A stretch of DNA of 39,695 nucleotides. Source: Marvinbryantia sp. GTDB taxonomy: Bacteria; Bacillota; Clostridia; Lachnospirales; Lachnospiraceae. The first letter of the stretch is position 1; each line of letters starts with the position of its first letter. The stretch is taken from the NCBI GenBank assembly GCA_016297895.1, contig JAEDFS010000016.1, positions 1-39,695 on the forward strand, given 5' to 3'. The notes under the pieces were generated by a model that did no database searches, had not been told where the DNA came from, and saw only the letters and a list, made by a program, of their open reading frames with translations. Made by a program: the position numbers and the translations under genes. Below, one piece after another: positions 32,148-39,695 of this stretch.

Positions 32148-32687
32148 TTATACCGGATATAATTCTCCGGTTTCCGTATCCATAATAAAGCCCCTGAATA
32201 TCACATCTTTCGGAATCAAAGGATGTTCCCTTAAGGATTTCACCGTATTCTCCACAGACTCCCGTACCGTATTAAATCCACAGAGCCAGCTTTCAAAATC
32301 CACTCCGGCATATTTGAGAAGTTCCACATTTTCCATGGAAATTCCCCGTTTCTGAAGATGTCCGATAATCATATCCGCATCAATGTGCTGTACGCCACAG
32401 TCCGTATGCCCGATGACCATGACCTCTTCTACCCCCAGCTCCACAATGGCTACCAGAAGACTTCTCACCACACTTCCGAAGGGATGAGTGATCACCGCTC
32501 CTGCATTTTTTATGATCTTGGCATCTCCGTTTTTCAATCCAAGTGCTGCCGGAAGCAGAGCAGTAAGCCTTGTATCCATACAGGACAGGATCGCCAGCTT
32601 CTTTTCCGGATACTTACCGGCCCGATATTTTTCATATTCCTTCTCTTCCACAAATTTTTTATTATACTCCAGAATCTGATCGATCAT
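32148..32687 (-). CDS. Beta-class carbonic anhydrase
   Basis: Zinc enzyme interconverting CO2 and bicarbonate. It has 179 residues, a short beta-class form. The zinc ligands are Cys36 (ILSCMDTRL), His94 and Cys97 (VIGHTDCGVQ), with the Asp38-Arg40 dyad also present, so it should be active. A perfect AAAGGAGG precedes the ATG. It starts 22 bases after the GTPase-RNase gene, with no promoter or terminator between, so both are probably on one transcript. After its stop comes the four-hairpin element. Confidence 0.95.
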   Translation of the reverse strand: MIDQILEYNKKFVEEKEYEKYRAGKYPEKKLAILSCMDTRLTALLPAALGLKNGDAKIIKNAGAVITHPFGSVVRSLLVAIVELGVEEVMVIGHTDCGVQHIDADMIIGHLQKRGISMENVELLKYAGVDFESWLCGFNTVRESVENTVKSLREHPLIPKDVIFRGFIMDTETGELYPV

Positions 32688-32709
32688 ACTTTTTCCTCCT
32701 TTGATCCAT

Positions 32710-35475
32710 TTACTTTTTCCCCGGTTTTTCTTTTTTTGCCGTCTCCCAAAAATCTTCCCCGGAAAACTCCCGTTTCCCCAGTCTTACTTCTTCCATTGTC
32801 TGAGCCAGCTCCTCCGGGAGATTTTGAAACAGGCCCTGATTTCTCACCTTTCCGTTCTCAAGCCATTCCTTTCGGATCTCTCCTCTTACTGCTTCAAGCT
32901 CTGTCCGAAGTCCTTCCGCAGAAAGCCTGGAAGCTCCTGCTCCCCAGATGATCCTCTGTTCCAGGGCATCTGACGTAGCCACCGTCACATGATACTTTCT
33001 TCCTATATCCTGTACCGTTTTCTCAATGTACTGATCTGCCGTCTCTGCCTCCCTGGTATAGATCACATGGATATTATGATACTTCATGACGCTTCCTGTG
33101 CCGCCCTCCACCTTATAGGCATCGAACACCAGGATCACGTTGATATTCCGGTATCCCTGGTAATTACTCAGAAGATCCATCAGTTTTCCTCTGGCGCTGT
33201 CCATATTTTCTTTAGCCAGTTCTTTCAGATCCTCCCAGGCAAAAATAATATTATAGCCATCCACCAGCAGATATTCCGGTACCGGCTCTTTCGGTTTTCC
33301 CTGGCTGCCCGAAGCAGACACTGTCCGGCTTTTTTCATATCCCGACTGAAACCGGTTCCGTCCCCATCCGCTTCTTGATTCTTTTCCGCTTCCGTAGGTT
33401 CTGGTAAAGATCTCTTCCAGTTCTTTGTCCCCCTGCCACCCCACAGTAGCTGCTGTATGAGCCTGCTGTCGTCTGGTGCCTGAGATCCTTACTTCCTCCC
33501 GTTCCTCTTCTGCCTTTTCTTTGGCGCATACACTTTCCAGATGCATATATTCCGATACCTGATCCCAGGGAACCACAAATCCCGCTCCATGAGCACAGAA
33601 TACGGAGCCCGTGGGATTTTCCGGATCCTTCTCACTGTCATACTGCTTCTGCTCAAGCACCTCTTCCGTATTGTGGCAGGGCTCATATCCTTTGAGGGTA
33701 CAGAAAAGACGTCCTCTTCCCCTGGTGTACGCTGTCACCTGTTTCTGATAATCCCTCATAGATTCTACGGGGGCCGTACCTGTGAGAACCGCATATTCGC
33801 CCTCTATGGCAGGAGGCTGAAATTCCCCGTGCATCTGCCCGATATCCGTCATAGCCCGTCCCACATTTTCAGAAGGTACTTCCAGCCGGAAACGGTAGAC
33901 CGGCTCCAGAAGAATACTATCGGCGGACTTTAATCCCTGACGTACGGCACGATAGGTGGCCTGCCGGAAATCACCGCCCTCCGTATGCTTCAGATGGGCT
34001 TTCCCGGACATCAGTGTGATCCTCATATCTGTTATCTCCGACCCGGTAAGTACCCCTCTGTGCTGTTTTTCTTCCAGATGAGTCAGGATCAGCCTCTGCC
34101 AGTTCCTGTCAAGGAGATCCTCACTGCAGCGGCTCTCGAAGGAAAGACCGCTTCCCGGTTCTGTGGGCTCCAGCAGGAGATGAACCTCCGCATAATGGCG
34201 AAGCGGTTCAAAATGACCCACTCCTTCGACCGGCTCCCGGATGCTCTCCTTATATACGATGGCACCTGCTCCAAACTCGGCTTCCACTCCAAACCGTTCC
34301 TTCATCAGTCGTTTCAGGATCTCGATCTGAACATCTCCCATCACCTGTACATGGATCTCTCTCGCTTCCTCGTCCCACACCATCCGAAGCTGCGGTTCCT
34401 CCTCTTCCAGCTGCAGAAGCTTCAGGTAGATTCCGTGAATATCACTTCCCTCGGGGAACATCAATCCATAAGTCAGCACCGGCTCCAACACCGGAAGCTC
34501 TGCCTCCTGTTCCCTTCCGAGTCCCTGACCGGACCTGGTATTCGTAAGACCGGTCACTGCACAGATCATTCCCGCCTCTGCTTCCTGCACCATCTGATAT
34601 CCCGCCCCGGAATACACTCGGATCTGATCCGGTTTTTCAGATGCACCATCCTCTTTCCCGGTCTGTACCGGTTCCTTTACTCTCAGTCTTCCTCCGGTGA
34701 TCTTCATATGTGTCAGACGGTTCCCCTGAGGATCTCTGGATATCTTATATACTTTTGCACCGAATTCCATGGGATATTCCGGCGACTGTCCATAGACCCG
34801 AATTCCATCCAGAAGCTTCGTCACACCCTGATTCTTCAAAGCCGACCCGAAATAACAGGGAAAGATCATCCTCTGTGCAATTCGTTTTGCCAGATCTTCC
34901 CGACTGAGTTCTCCGGTTTCCAGATACTGCTCAAGCAAAGCTTCATCACAGACCGCCGCCTCTTCGCAAAACTCCTCCCAGAAAGCTTCACTGCGGCCGA
35001 AATCCACACAATTCTCACTGAGTCGGTTCCTCAGTTCCTTCAAAAGAGCTTCCCTGTCCGTTCCATTCTGATCCATTTTATTGATAAACAGAAATACCGG
35101 CACCTGGTAACGCTTCAGGAGATTCCACAATGTCAGGTCATGCCCCTGTATCCCGTCCGCACCGCTGATCACCAGAATGGCATAATCCAGTACCTGCAGT
35201 GTTCGCTCCATCTCCGCAGAAAAATCCACATGCCCAGGAGTATCCAGCAACGTCACCGGCCATTCACTCAGAGAAAACTGAGCCTGCTTGGAAAATATGG
35301 TGATTCCCCGTTCTTTCTCCATATCAAAGGTATCCAGAAATGCGTCCTTATGATCCACTCTTCCAATCCTTCTTATGCTGCCCGTCTCATATAAAATCGC
35401 TTCCGCAAGAGTGGTCTTTCCCGCATCCACATGAGCCAGAATTCCTATCACCAGATTGTTCTTTTTCTTTTCCAT
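32710..35475 (-). CDS. TetM/EF-G-like translational GTPase fused to a Rae1/YacP-type NYN ribonuclease domain
   Basis: A 921-residue, soluble, two-part protein. Residues 1 to about 645 are a ribosomal-protection-type translational GTPase: P-loop AHVDAGKTT (14-22), RGITI (56-60), DTPGH (78-82), NKMD (132-135) and GSA (210-212), then EF-G-like domains to LKGYEPCHN (594-602). A charged linker (650-730) follows. Residues 733 to about 870 form an NYN/PIN-like nuclease: EYLLVDGYNIIFAWEDL (Asp739, Asn742), VILVFDAYKV (Asp785), TREAETADQYIEK (Glu811, Asp814) and VATSDALEQ. This resembles Bacillus YacP/Rae1, an RNase acting in the ribosomal A site. The TetM tip loop YSPVS is not conserved, so tetracycline resistance is doubtful. 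Likely a ribosome-targeted mRNA cleavage or rescue factor (inference). Own promoter; AGGATG before the ATG. Confidence 0.9.
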   Translation of the reverse strand: MEKKKNNLVIGILAHVDAGKTTLAEAILYETGSIRRIGRVDHKDAFLDTFDMEKERGITIFSKQAQFSLSEWPVTLLDTPGHVDFSAEMERTLQVLDYAILVISGADGIQGHDLTLWNLLKRYQVPVFLFINKMDQNGTDREALLKELRNRLSENCVDFGRSEAFWEEFCEEAAVCDEALLEQYLETGELSREDLAKRIAQRMIFPCYFGSALKNQGVTKLLDGIRVYGQSPEYPMEFGAKVYKISRDPQGNRLTHMKITGGRLRVKEPVQTGKEDGASEKPDQIRVYSGAGYQMVQEAEAGMICAVTGLTNTRSGQGLGREQEAELPVLEPVLTYGLMFPEGSDIHGIYLKLLQLEEEEPQLRMVWDEEAREIHVQVMGDVQIEILKRLMKERFGVEAEFGAGAIVYKESIREPVEGVGHFEPLRHYAEVHLLLEPTEPGSGLSFESRCSEDLLDRNWQRLILTHLEEKQHRGVLTGSEITDMRITLMSGKAHLKHTEGGDFRQATYRAVRQGLKSADSILLEPVYRFRLEVPSENVGRAMTDIGQMHGEFQPPAIEGEYAVLTGTAPVESMRDYQKQVTAYTRGRGRLFCTLKGYEPCHNTEEVLEQKQYDSEKDPENPTGSVFCAHGAGFVVPWDQVSEYMHLESVCAKEKAEEEREEVRISGTRRQQAHTAATVGWQGDKELEEIFTRTYGSGKESRSGWGRNRFQSGYEKSRTVSASGSQGKPKEPVPEYLLVDGYNIIFAWEDLKELAKENMDSARGKLMDLLSNYQGYRNINVILVFDAYKVEGGTGSVMKYHNIHVIYTREAETADQYIEKTVQDIGRKYHVTVATSDALEQRIIWGAGASRLSAEGLRTELEAVRGEIRKEWLENGKVRNQGLFQNLPEELAQTMEEVRLGKREFSGEDFWETAKKEKPGKK

Positions 35476-35505
35476 ACTTCATCCTGTTCCCGTACTGTTT
35501 CTTCT

Positions 35506-35534
35506 ATCATACACTGTCCTCGTTTTGAAGTCAA
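35506..35534 (-). promoter_or_regulatory. Promoter of the GTPase-RNase and carbonic anhydrase genes
   Basis: TTGACT (-35, 35529-35534), 17-base spacer, TATGAT (-10, 35506-35511) on the minus strand. The leader is only about 25 bases, so no peptide-based attenuator of the kind seen before tetM is present. Confidence 0.82.
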
Positions 35535-35541
35535 CGAAGAT

Positions 35542-35579
35542 AAAAAAGCCGGTATGGAGATCATCTCTTCCATACCGGC
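35542..35579 (-). terminator. Intrinsic terminator of the DUF378 gene
   Basis: Perfect 11-base stem GCCGGTATGGA / TCCATACCGGC with a ten-base loop (35548-35579), followed on the minus strand by six T residues (35542-35547). Confidence 0.92.
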
Positions 35580-35589
35580 CCGCTGTCTG

Positions 35590-35808
35590 TTAACTTTCAC
35601 TTCCTGAATAACTGCCCACTCTTCCGAAAAAGGAAAACAGGTACAGCCCGCAGATTCCCACGATCACATAAATGATCCGGGAAAGCCAGGACATATCCCC
35701 AAAGATCCAGGACACCAGATTAAATCGAAACAGCCCCACAAGGCCCCAGTTCAATGCTCCGATCGCAGTAATGACCAGTGCCGTATAATCCAAACCTCTG
35801 CTACCCAT
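35590..35808 (-). CDS. DUF378 small membrane protein (YuzA-like)
   Basis: A 72-residue protein with two predicted membrane helices (about 10-27 and 42-61). The first helix carries TAIGALNWGLVGLFRFNLV, the DUF378 signature, and the second IIYVIVGICGLYLF. Function of the family is unknown. A perfect AAAGGAGG lies eight bases before the ATG, and the gene ends in a strong terminator, so it is a single-gene unit. Confidence 0.88.
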   Translation of the reverse strand: MGSRGLDYTALVITAIGALNWGLVGLFRFNLVSWIFGDMSWLSRIIYVIVGICGLYLFSFFGRVGSYSGSES

Positions 35809-35861
35809 GAAATGACACCTCCTTTTTCTTCAGTATTCCTCTTTTCCGTGTTCTTATTCAC

Positions 35862-35890
35862 TTGCATAATTTTCCTGCAAATGGTATAGT
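35862..35890 (+). promoter_or_regulatory. Promoter of the diguanylate cyclase gene
   Basis: TTGCAT (35862-35867), 17-base spacer, TATAGT (35885-35890). Transcription would begin about 20 bases before the ATG. Confidence 0.7.
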
Positions 35891-35916
35891 TAAAATACAA
35901 ACTACCGGAGGTTGTC

Positions 35917-37002
35917 ATGGCGAAGATATTTAGAAAAATAATCTCAATAATTAATGAAGAGGTTCCTTTTGAGAACGAAACAAAACAGATCTTTGTCATA
36001 CTGCGGCTGTACAGTATTCTGATCAGTATCTATTTTCTTCTCTTTGCATTTTTATCAGCTTTCATGGGCGGGACAAAAGTCTATATTCTTTTTCTCCCCT
36101 GGCTTGCACTGAATATTCTCTGTTTTCTCGCTACCTATCGGTTTCACAGACGGACGGTATTCCACATCTGCTCTGTAGCCACCTTATCATGGATACTCTG
36201 TTTCAACGTCACCATGGGTTGGAACTGCGGGGTGCAGCACTTTATGTTTCCCCTGCTTCTTATTTCTTTTTTTGCTACCTACGATAATCTGAAAGGGAAA
36301 ATTATTTACACGGTTCTGGTATTTTTCCTGCGTATTTCTCTTTATCTGTATACCAGATCCCACACGCCGATCATTCCTCTGTCCGACAGCATGAGTGTGG
36401 CTCTTCAGTTTCTGAACACCGGCGTTCTTTTTCTGATCATGTTTATCACCTGCTGGTTTTTCAGCCAGACCAATCAGGAAACCCAGGCAAAGCTGTTTCA
36501 GTATAATGAACAGTTAAAACGGGATGCTTCCACCGATGCTCTGACCGGTCTCTTAAACCGCCGGAATATGTATGATCTTCTGAAAACGTATACGGCTTTC
36601 GGTTCCACCCGTTATTTCACGATTGCAATGGGTGACATTGATTTCTTCAAGCATGTCAACGATACCAAAGGCCATGACTGCGGGGATGCGGTACTGAAAA
36701 CTCTTTCTGAGTTCTTCCGGAACTATATGGAAGGAAAAGGCACTGTCTGCCGCTGGGGCGGAGAAGAATTTTTCTTCCTGTTTCCCGATATCAACGGTGA
36801 CAAGGCTTCCGCCTATATCGGAGATCTGAACGTAATGATCGCATCACTTCCGATCACCTACAAGGAAGAAACCTTCCACATTACTATGACCTTCGGTGTA
36901 GAAGAATATGACTTTTCCTCTTCTGCCGAAGAACTGATCAAACGTGCTGACGACAAATTATATCTTGGCAAAAAGCAAGGACGAAATACAGTGATCTACT
37001 GA
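35917..37002 (+). CDS. Membrane-bound diguanylate cyclase (GGDEF domain)
   Basis: Makes cyclic di-GMP from two GTP. The 361 residues start with a six-helix membrane region (about 25-182), a short coiled segment (185-203), and a GGDEF domain (204-361) with DALTGLLNRR, MGDIDFFKHVNDTKGHDCGD and the active-site RWGGEEF (279-285; GGEEF is an active variant). No RxxD inhibitory site is seen upstream of the signature, so product inhibition may be absent. GGAGG is seven bases before the ATG. Its 3' end overlaps that of the convergent LtaS-like gene by seven bases. The membrane part has no recognised sensor domain. Confidence 0.93.
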   Translation: MAKIFRKIISIINEEVPFENETKQIFVILRLYSILISIYFLLFAFLSAFMGGTKVYILFLPWLALNILCFLATYRFHRRTVFHICSVATLSWILCFNVTMGWNCGVQHFMFPLLLISFFATYDNLKGKIIYTVLVFFLRISLYLYTRSHTPIIPLSDSMSVALQFLNTGVLFLIMFITCWFFSQTNQETQAKLFQYNEQLKRDASTDALTGLLNRRNMYDLLKTYTAFGSTRYFTIAMGDIDFFKHVNDTKGHDCGDAVLKTLSEFFRNYMEGKGTVCRWGGEEFFFLFPDINGDKASAYIGDLNVMIASLPITYKEETFHITMTFGVEEYDFSSSAEELIKRADDKLYLGKKQGRNTVIY

Positions 37003-39491
37003 TCATAACTGTCTCTCATTTCATAAAAATCATTCAGTCGATTGGCACTATCGAACATATTGTTGTACTGAAGAATCTGATACTGATTGATCAGATCACT
37101 ATACTCGGATTCTTCATCCAATTCATGAAGCACCCCATCATCCCCGCGATAACCGTTTGCCGTTATCATGGGGATTTTTTTCTGCAGCTCCAGAAGGAAT
37201 TTCTGATAACCGGTCATTTTTCCACCAATCACTTTCATAAGATAGGATGACAGATAATTGCTGCTCATGTCCACCTCTTCTTCCCGGATATCATAATTCG
37301 CCCAGATGACATATGGTACCGTATATTTGTTGATCACATCCTCAAGCACATAATCCTTCGAAGCTTTTCCAAAAAGTTTTTCGTAAAATTCGGACGGCAG
37401 AGATGGCTGATGATCGCCAAACATCACAATTACAGTGGGTTCCTCGACCCGGGAGAAATATTCTGTCAGATTTTTGAATGCGTCATCACTCTTTTTAATC
37501 AGATTCAGATACTGCTCTGCCTGGTCGTTTTGCAGCGCTTCATCCGTAATCTTGATCTCTGTATCCACCAATCCCTGAGCCTCTTCATATCCTCCATGAT
37601 TCTGCACAGTTACTGTAAACGTGTAAAACGGATCATCTGATTTTGCCCTGCTCTCCTCATATTTTGAAATAATAAAATCAAAATCCGACTGATCAGATGC
37701 AAAATTTCGAACATATTGAATCTCTTCGATGTCATTTTTCGAAAAGTATTCCTCAAATCCAAGAAGGGGATACACGGTATCCCGATTCCATGCAGTCCTG
37801 CTATAAGGATGAACAGCGTAATTTCCGGTATACCCCAGTTTTCTGAAGTTCCAGGTCAAAGACGGCAGTTCCTTTTTGATATAAGTGTTGTAGGGAATTG
37901 CCCTGTAGGGCATAAATGCCATGGAACACCCTGTCAGAAATTCAAATTCCGTATTCGCCGTATTTCCTCCCATGACAGACACAAACAGCTTTCCTTTTAC
38001 CGTATTTTCCTTCAGATTTCTGACATAAGGGATCGGATCCTCTGACACCGGCAGATTTCCATCCACCAGCAGATCTGAAAAAGCCTCATTCATAATGGCG
38101 ATCACATTAGGGCCTTCCGCTTTTTCCCCTTCCTGTACCGTGTCCGATGCATATTGTGCCGCTATTTCCTCTGCCTTTTGTACAGAGTATCCATCCGGCC
38201 GATCCACCGTATAATATGTGTAGCTCAGGAAGAATGAAAGGAGCGAGCCATTGGAGGCATAATTTCTGGAAGGCTCCCAGACACTGACCGTGATCTTGTG
38301 ATCCTTTAAATAAGTTCCATACCGAAGCTGTGTCTCATAAAATCGGAATGGTATCAGGAACGCAGCTGCGAAACAGATCCGCTGTTTCCATCCAAGACCG
38401 CGATAATTTTTCAGGCTCAGCACCATACATAAAAATGCCACTGTACATGCAATTGCCCAGACAGAAGAAAGGTCCAAGGTATACTCGTATCCAGCAGCCA
38501 CATCCATAGCAGTCCCTACAGAAGCAAGATCCGCCATCATAACGGGAGTGCCTCGAAGCATCCAGACAAAATAATTGGCGAGCCCGAGTAAGGAGGAACC
38601 TCCCACAAGAATGACAGCCGTATATCTGGTCCGATTCGTGATCAGATAAAGGATCCACCACACCATGCCATATAAAAACAGATTCAGCAATCCCTTTAGC
38701 TTCACCATCAAACTGTAAAATTCTCCGAATTCATAGCCTGAATATCTCTGTACGACAAAAAAAGCGACCACCGGAGAACAGAAAAAGAACACTCTTGAGA
38801 AGAACCGGTTCAGATCAATGGTATATTTTCTGCCGTCACTGATCCGTCTTCCAACCATTTCCCAGGGAATCATCACAAAAATTGCTGCTCCAAACAATAT
38901 AGCCAGGAGCTGGGCCAGACTCTCCCATTGCAGCTCGATCAGCTTCATTTTCATCCTGATTCTTCCTTCTGACGCAGCCCCATTTACTTCCAGGTCGCCA
39001 AAAAGAGTTCCTTTATTTCCCACTCCTAACAGGAATACTCCTTTCTCACTTTTTACATCCTGACTTGTAATCACCACTTTGTAGATCTGATCTTTTTTCA
39101 GAGAAGCCGGAACCGAGAATGTCGTTGTGATCCCGGATTTGGACTGTACCAGTTTGGTTACTGCCTTTTGGGCAGAAGCCACCACCTTTCCCTCCTGATC
39201 CTGAATCTCAACCAGAATCGAACCTGAACCATTCTTCTGTTCATTTGCTCTGAAATCGATCAGAACCTTCGTAAGTTCCGTTTCTTTAGCAATAAACTCC
39301 TGTTCAATCTGCTGATTTCCCAGAAGTGAGATTTCCTGCTCCGTTTTATCCTCTGTACTGCTTTCCCAGTTTCCCTCAGCATATGTTTTTTCGACATAGA
39401 ATAATGCTTTCTGTGTATATACAAAAATCCCCATATACACGATCAGTAAAACCAGTATTCCCTTCTTGATCCACATTTTCTTTCCGTTCAT
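36996..39491 (-). CDS. LtaS-like membrane phosphoglycerol transferase with extra extracellular domain
   Basis: Probably transfers glycerol-phosphate-type units onto surface polymers at the outer face of the membrane. From ATG 39491 it has about 831 residues. One N-terminal helix is followed by some 160 residues of extracellular, strand-rich sequence, then about six more helices, then a sulfatase-like catalytic domain. That domain has VIAIMNEAFSDL (metal-binding Glu), MGGNTANTEFEFLTG (threonine nucleophile, matching GKTSDSEF of LtaS) and VMFGDHQPSLP (metal-binding Asp-His). The start is uncertain: ATG 39509 is an alternative, while GTG 39566 lies upstream of the predicted transcript start. Longer than LtaS (about 650) because of the extra domain. 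Confidence 0.88.
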   Translation of the reverse strand: MNGKKMWIKKGILVLLIVYMGIFVYTQKALFYVEKTYAEGNWESSTEDKTEQEISLLGNQQIEQEFIAKETELTKVLIDFRANEQKNGSGSILVEIQDQEGKVVASAQKAVTKLVQSKSGITTTFSVPASLKKDQIYKVVITSQDVKSEKGVFLLGVGNKGTLFGDLEVNGAASEGRIRMKMKLIELQWESLAQLLAILFGAAIFVMIPWEMVGRRISDGRKYTIDLNRFFSRVFFFCSPVVAFFVVQRYSGYEFGEFYSLMVKLKGLLNLFLYGMVWWILYLITNRTRYTAVILVGGSSLLGLANYFVWMLRGTPVMMADLASVGTAMDVAAGYEYTLDLSSVWAIACTVAFLCMVLSLKNYRGLGWKQRICFAAAFLIPFRFYETQLRYGTYLKDHKITVSVWEPSRNYASNGSLLSFFLSYTYYTVDRPDGYSVQKAEEIAAQYASDTVQEGEKAEGPNVIAIMNEAFSDLLVDGNLPVSEDPIPYVRNLKENTVKGKLFVSVMGGNTANTEFEFLTGCSMAFMPYRAIPYNTYIKKELPSLTWNFRKLGYTGNYAVHPYSRTAWNRDTVYPLLGFEEYFSKNDIEEIQYVRNFASDQSDFDFIISKYEESRAKSDDPFYTFTVTVQNHGGYEEAQGLVDTEIKITDEALQNDQAEQYLNLIKKSDDAFKNLTEYFSRVEEPTVIVMFGDHQPSLPSEFYEKLFGKASKDYVLEDVINKYTVPYVIWANYDIREEEVDMSSNYLSSYLMKVIGGKMTGYQKFLLELQKKIPMITANGYRGDDGVLHELDEESEYSDLINQYQILQYNNMFDSANRLNDFYEMRDSYDQ

Positions 39492-39527
39492 GATATAGCT
39501 GTACCCCATTTTTCTAATGATAAAAGG

Positions 39528-39558
39528 CATCTCTTTTAGGAAATGCCTTTTTGTCAAT
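39528..39558 (-). other. Hairpin at the 5' end of the LtaS-like transcript
   Basis: AAAAGGCAT pairs with ATGCCTTTT around a 12- to 13-base loop, starting almost at the predicted transcript start (about 39550-39558). It could be a 5' stabilising stem or a weak attenuator, since CCTTTT is followed by ATC and not by a longer T-run. Confidence 0.55.
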
Positions 39559-39585
39559 CTTATCACTTATTATTCAAAATATCAA
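39557..39585 (-). promoter_or_regulatory. Promoter of the LtaS-like gene
   Basis: TTGATA (-35, 39580-39585), 17-base spacer, TAAGAT (-10, 39557-39562) on the minus strand, placing the start near 39550. Confidence 0.7.
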
Positions 39586-39622
39586 TTCTTTCTAATACTC
39601 TTACACGCAGATTCCACAAATC

Positions 39623-39695
39623 CTATTCTGCCTTCCACAAACAGCAGCCGCCTTTCTTTCCCTGCTTTGCCTGATACAATGCCTGATCCGCCCTT
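39623..39695 (-). CDS. GGDEF-domain protein, last 23 codons (runs off the right edge)
   Basis: Read on the minus strand, the edge encodes RADQALYQAKQGKKGGCCLW plus KAE and a TAG stop at 39623-39625. The ADxALYxAKxxGK pattern is the typical C-terminal helix of GGDEF diguanylate cyclases. The Gly-Gly-Cys-Cys after the domain is a short tail. Only the end is visible, so sensor domains, activity and operon are unknown. It lies upstream of the LtaS-like gene in the same orientation, about 40 bases from that gene's -35. Confidence 0.75.
   Translation of the reverse strand, partial: RADQALYQAKQGKKGGCCLWKAE

Noticed and set aside
33985..35394. A 469-codon open frame on the plus strand
   Set aside because: It is antisense to the GTPase gene, has no family resemblance or ribosome-binding site, and follows the codon pattern of the real gene.
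32710..35475. Tetracycline resistance gene of the tet(M)/tet(O) class
   Set aside because: The drug-site loop is not conserved, a nuclease domain is attached, there is no tetM-type leader and no mobile element nearby.
39492..39566. GTG 39566 as start of the LtaS-like protein
   Set aside because: It lies upstream of the predicted transcription start and within the leader hairpin.
1..39695. CRISPR arrays, tRNA or rRNA genes, insertion sequences, prophage
   Set aside because: No regularly spaced direct repeats, cloverleaf-like sequences, transposases, integrases or phage genes were seen while reading.

Overview
The window looks like a chromosomal segment of an anaerobic, spore-forming member of the Clostridia, most likely Lachnospiraceae. 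It carries spo0A and CotF-type coat genes, the anaerobic (cobalt-early) corrinoid pathway, a clostridial-style gapA-pgk-tpi operon, an iscR-iscS-iscU-mnmA operon and consensus sigma-A promoters. Base composition is moderate. No rRNA, tRNA, CRISPR array, transposase, integrase or phage gene was seen. Nearly all genes lie on the minus strand and are described here in their own reading direction.

Region 1 (1-15042) is for corrinoids. A cobalamin riboswitch with its own terminator hairpin (14763-15042) precedes nine tightly packed genes: cbiD, cbiF, cbiG, cbiH, a cbiJ-cbiE-cbiT fusion, cbiA, a CobD-type threonine-phosphate decarboxylase, cbiP and cbiC. A phosphoglucomutase with its own strong promoter follows. 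After it comes a second tetrapyrrole unit (hemA, hemC, and a cobA cut by the left edge), which supplies uroporphyrinogen III and precorrin-2. CbiL, a cobalt chelatase and the late lower-ligand genes are not in the window.

Region 2 (15107-20260) is central metabolism: a lone kduI, the gapA-pgk-tpi glycolytic operon with a strong hairpin between gapA and pgk, and a divergent PHP-family histidinol-phosphatase. Region 3 (20280-24936) holds iscR-iscS-iscU-mnmA, linking sulfur mobilisation to Fe-S assembly and tRNA 2-thiolation. Its promoter carries a near-perfect IscR type-1 box. A SpoVB/MurJ-type flippase gene diverges from it.

Region 4 (24974-28864) is related to the cell surface, sporulation and storage. 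It holds a secreted wall-binding repeat protein, two small CotF-like genes whose first ribosome-binding site is matched by an inverted anti-SD copy, a glycogen synthase, and spo0A, which starts at TTG behind tandem 0A boxes. Region 5 (28865-31892) is a TAXI-type TRAP transporter. Between it and the next gene lies a compact, unexplained four-hairpin element.

Region 6 (32148-39695) contains the most unusual gene. It encodes a 921-residue TetM-like translational GTPase fused to a C-terminal Rae1/YacP-type NYN ribonuclease domain, followed by a beta-carbonic anhydrase gene. Then come a DUF378 membrane protein, a membrane diguanylate cyclase, an LtaS-like phosphoglycerol transferase with a large extra domain, and the last codons of another GGDEF protein at the right edge. 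The GTPase-RNase fusion is the best candidate for a poorly described system: both halves belong to families that work in the ribosomal A site.
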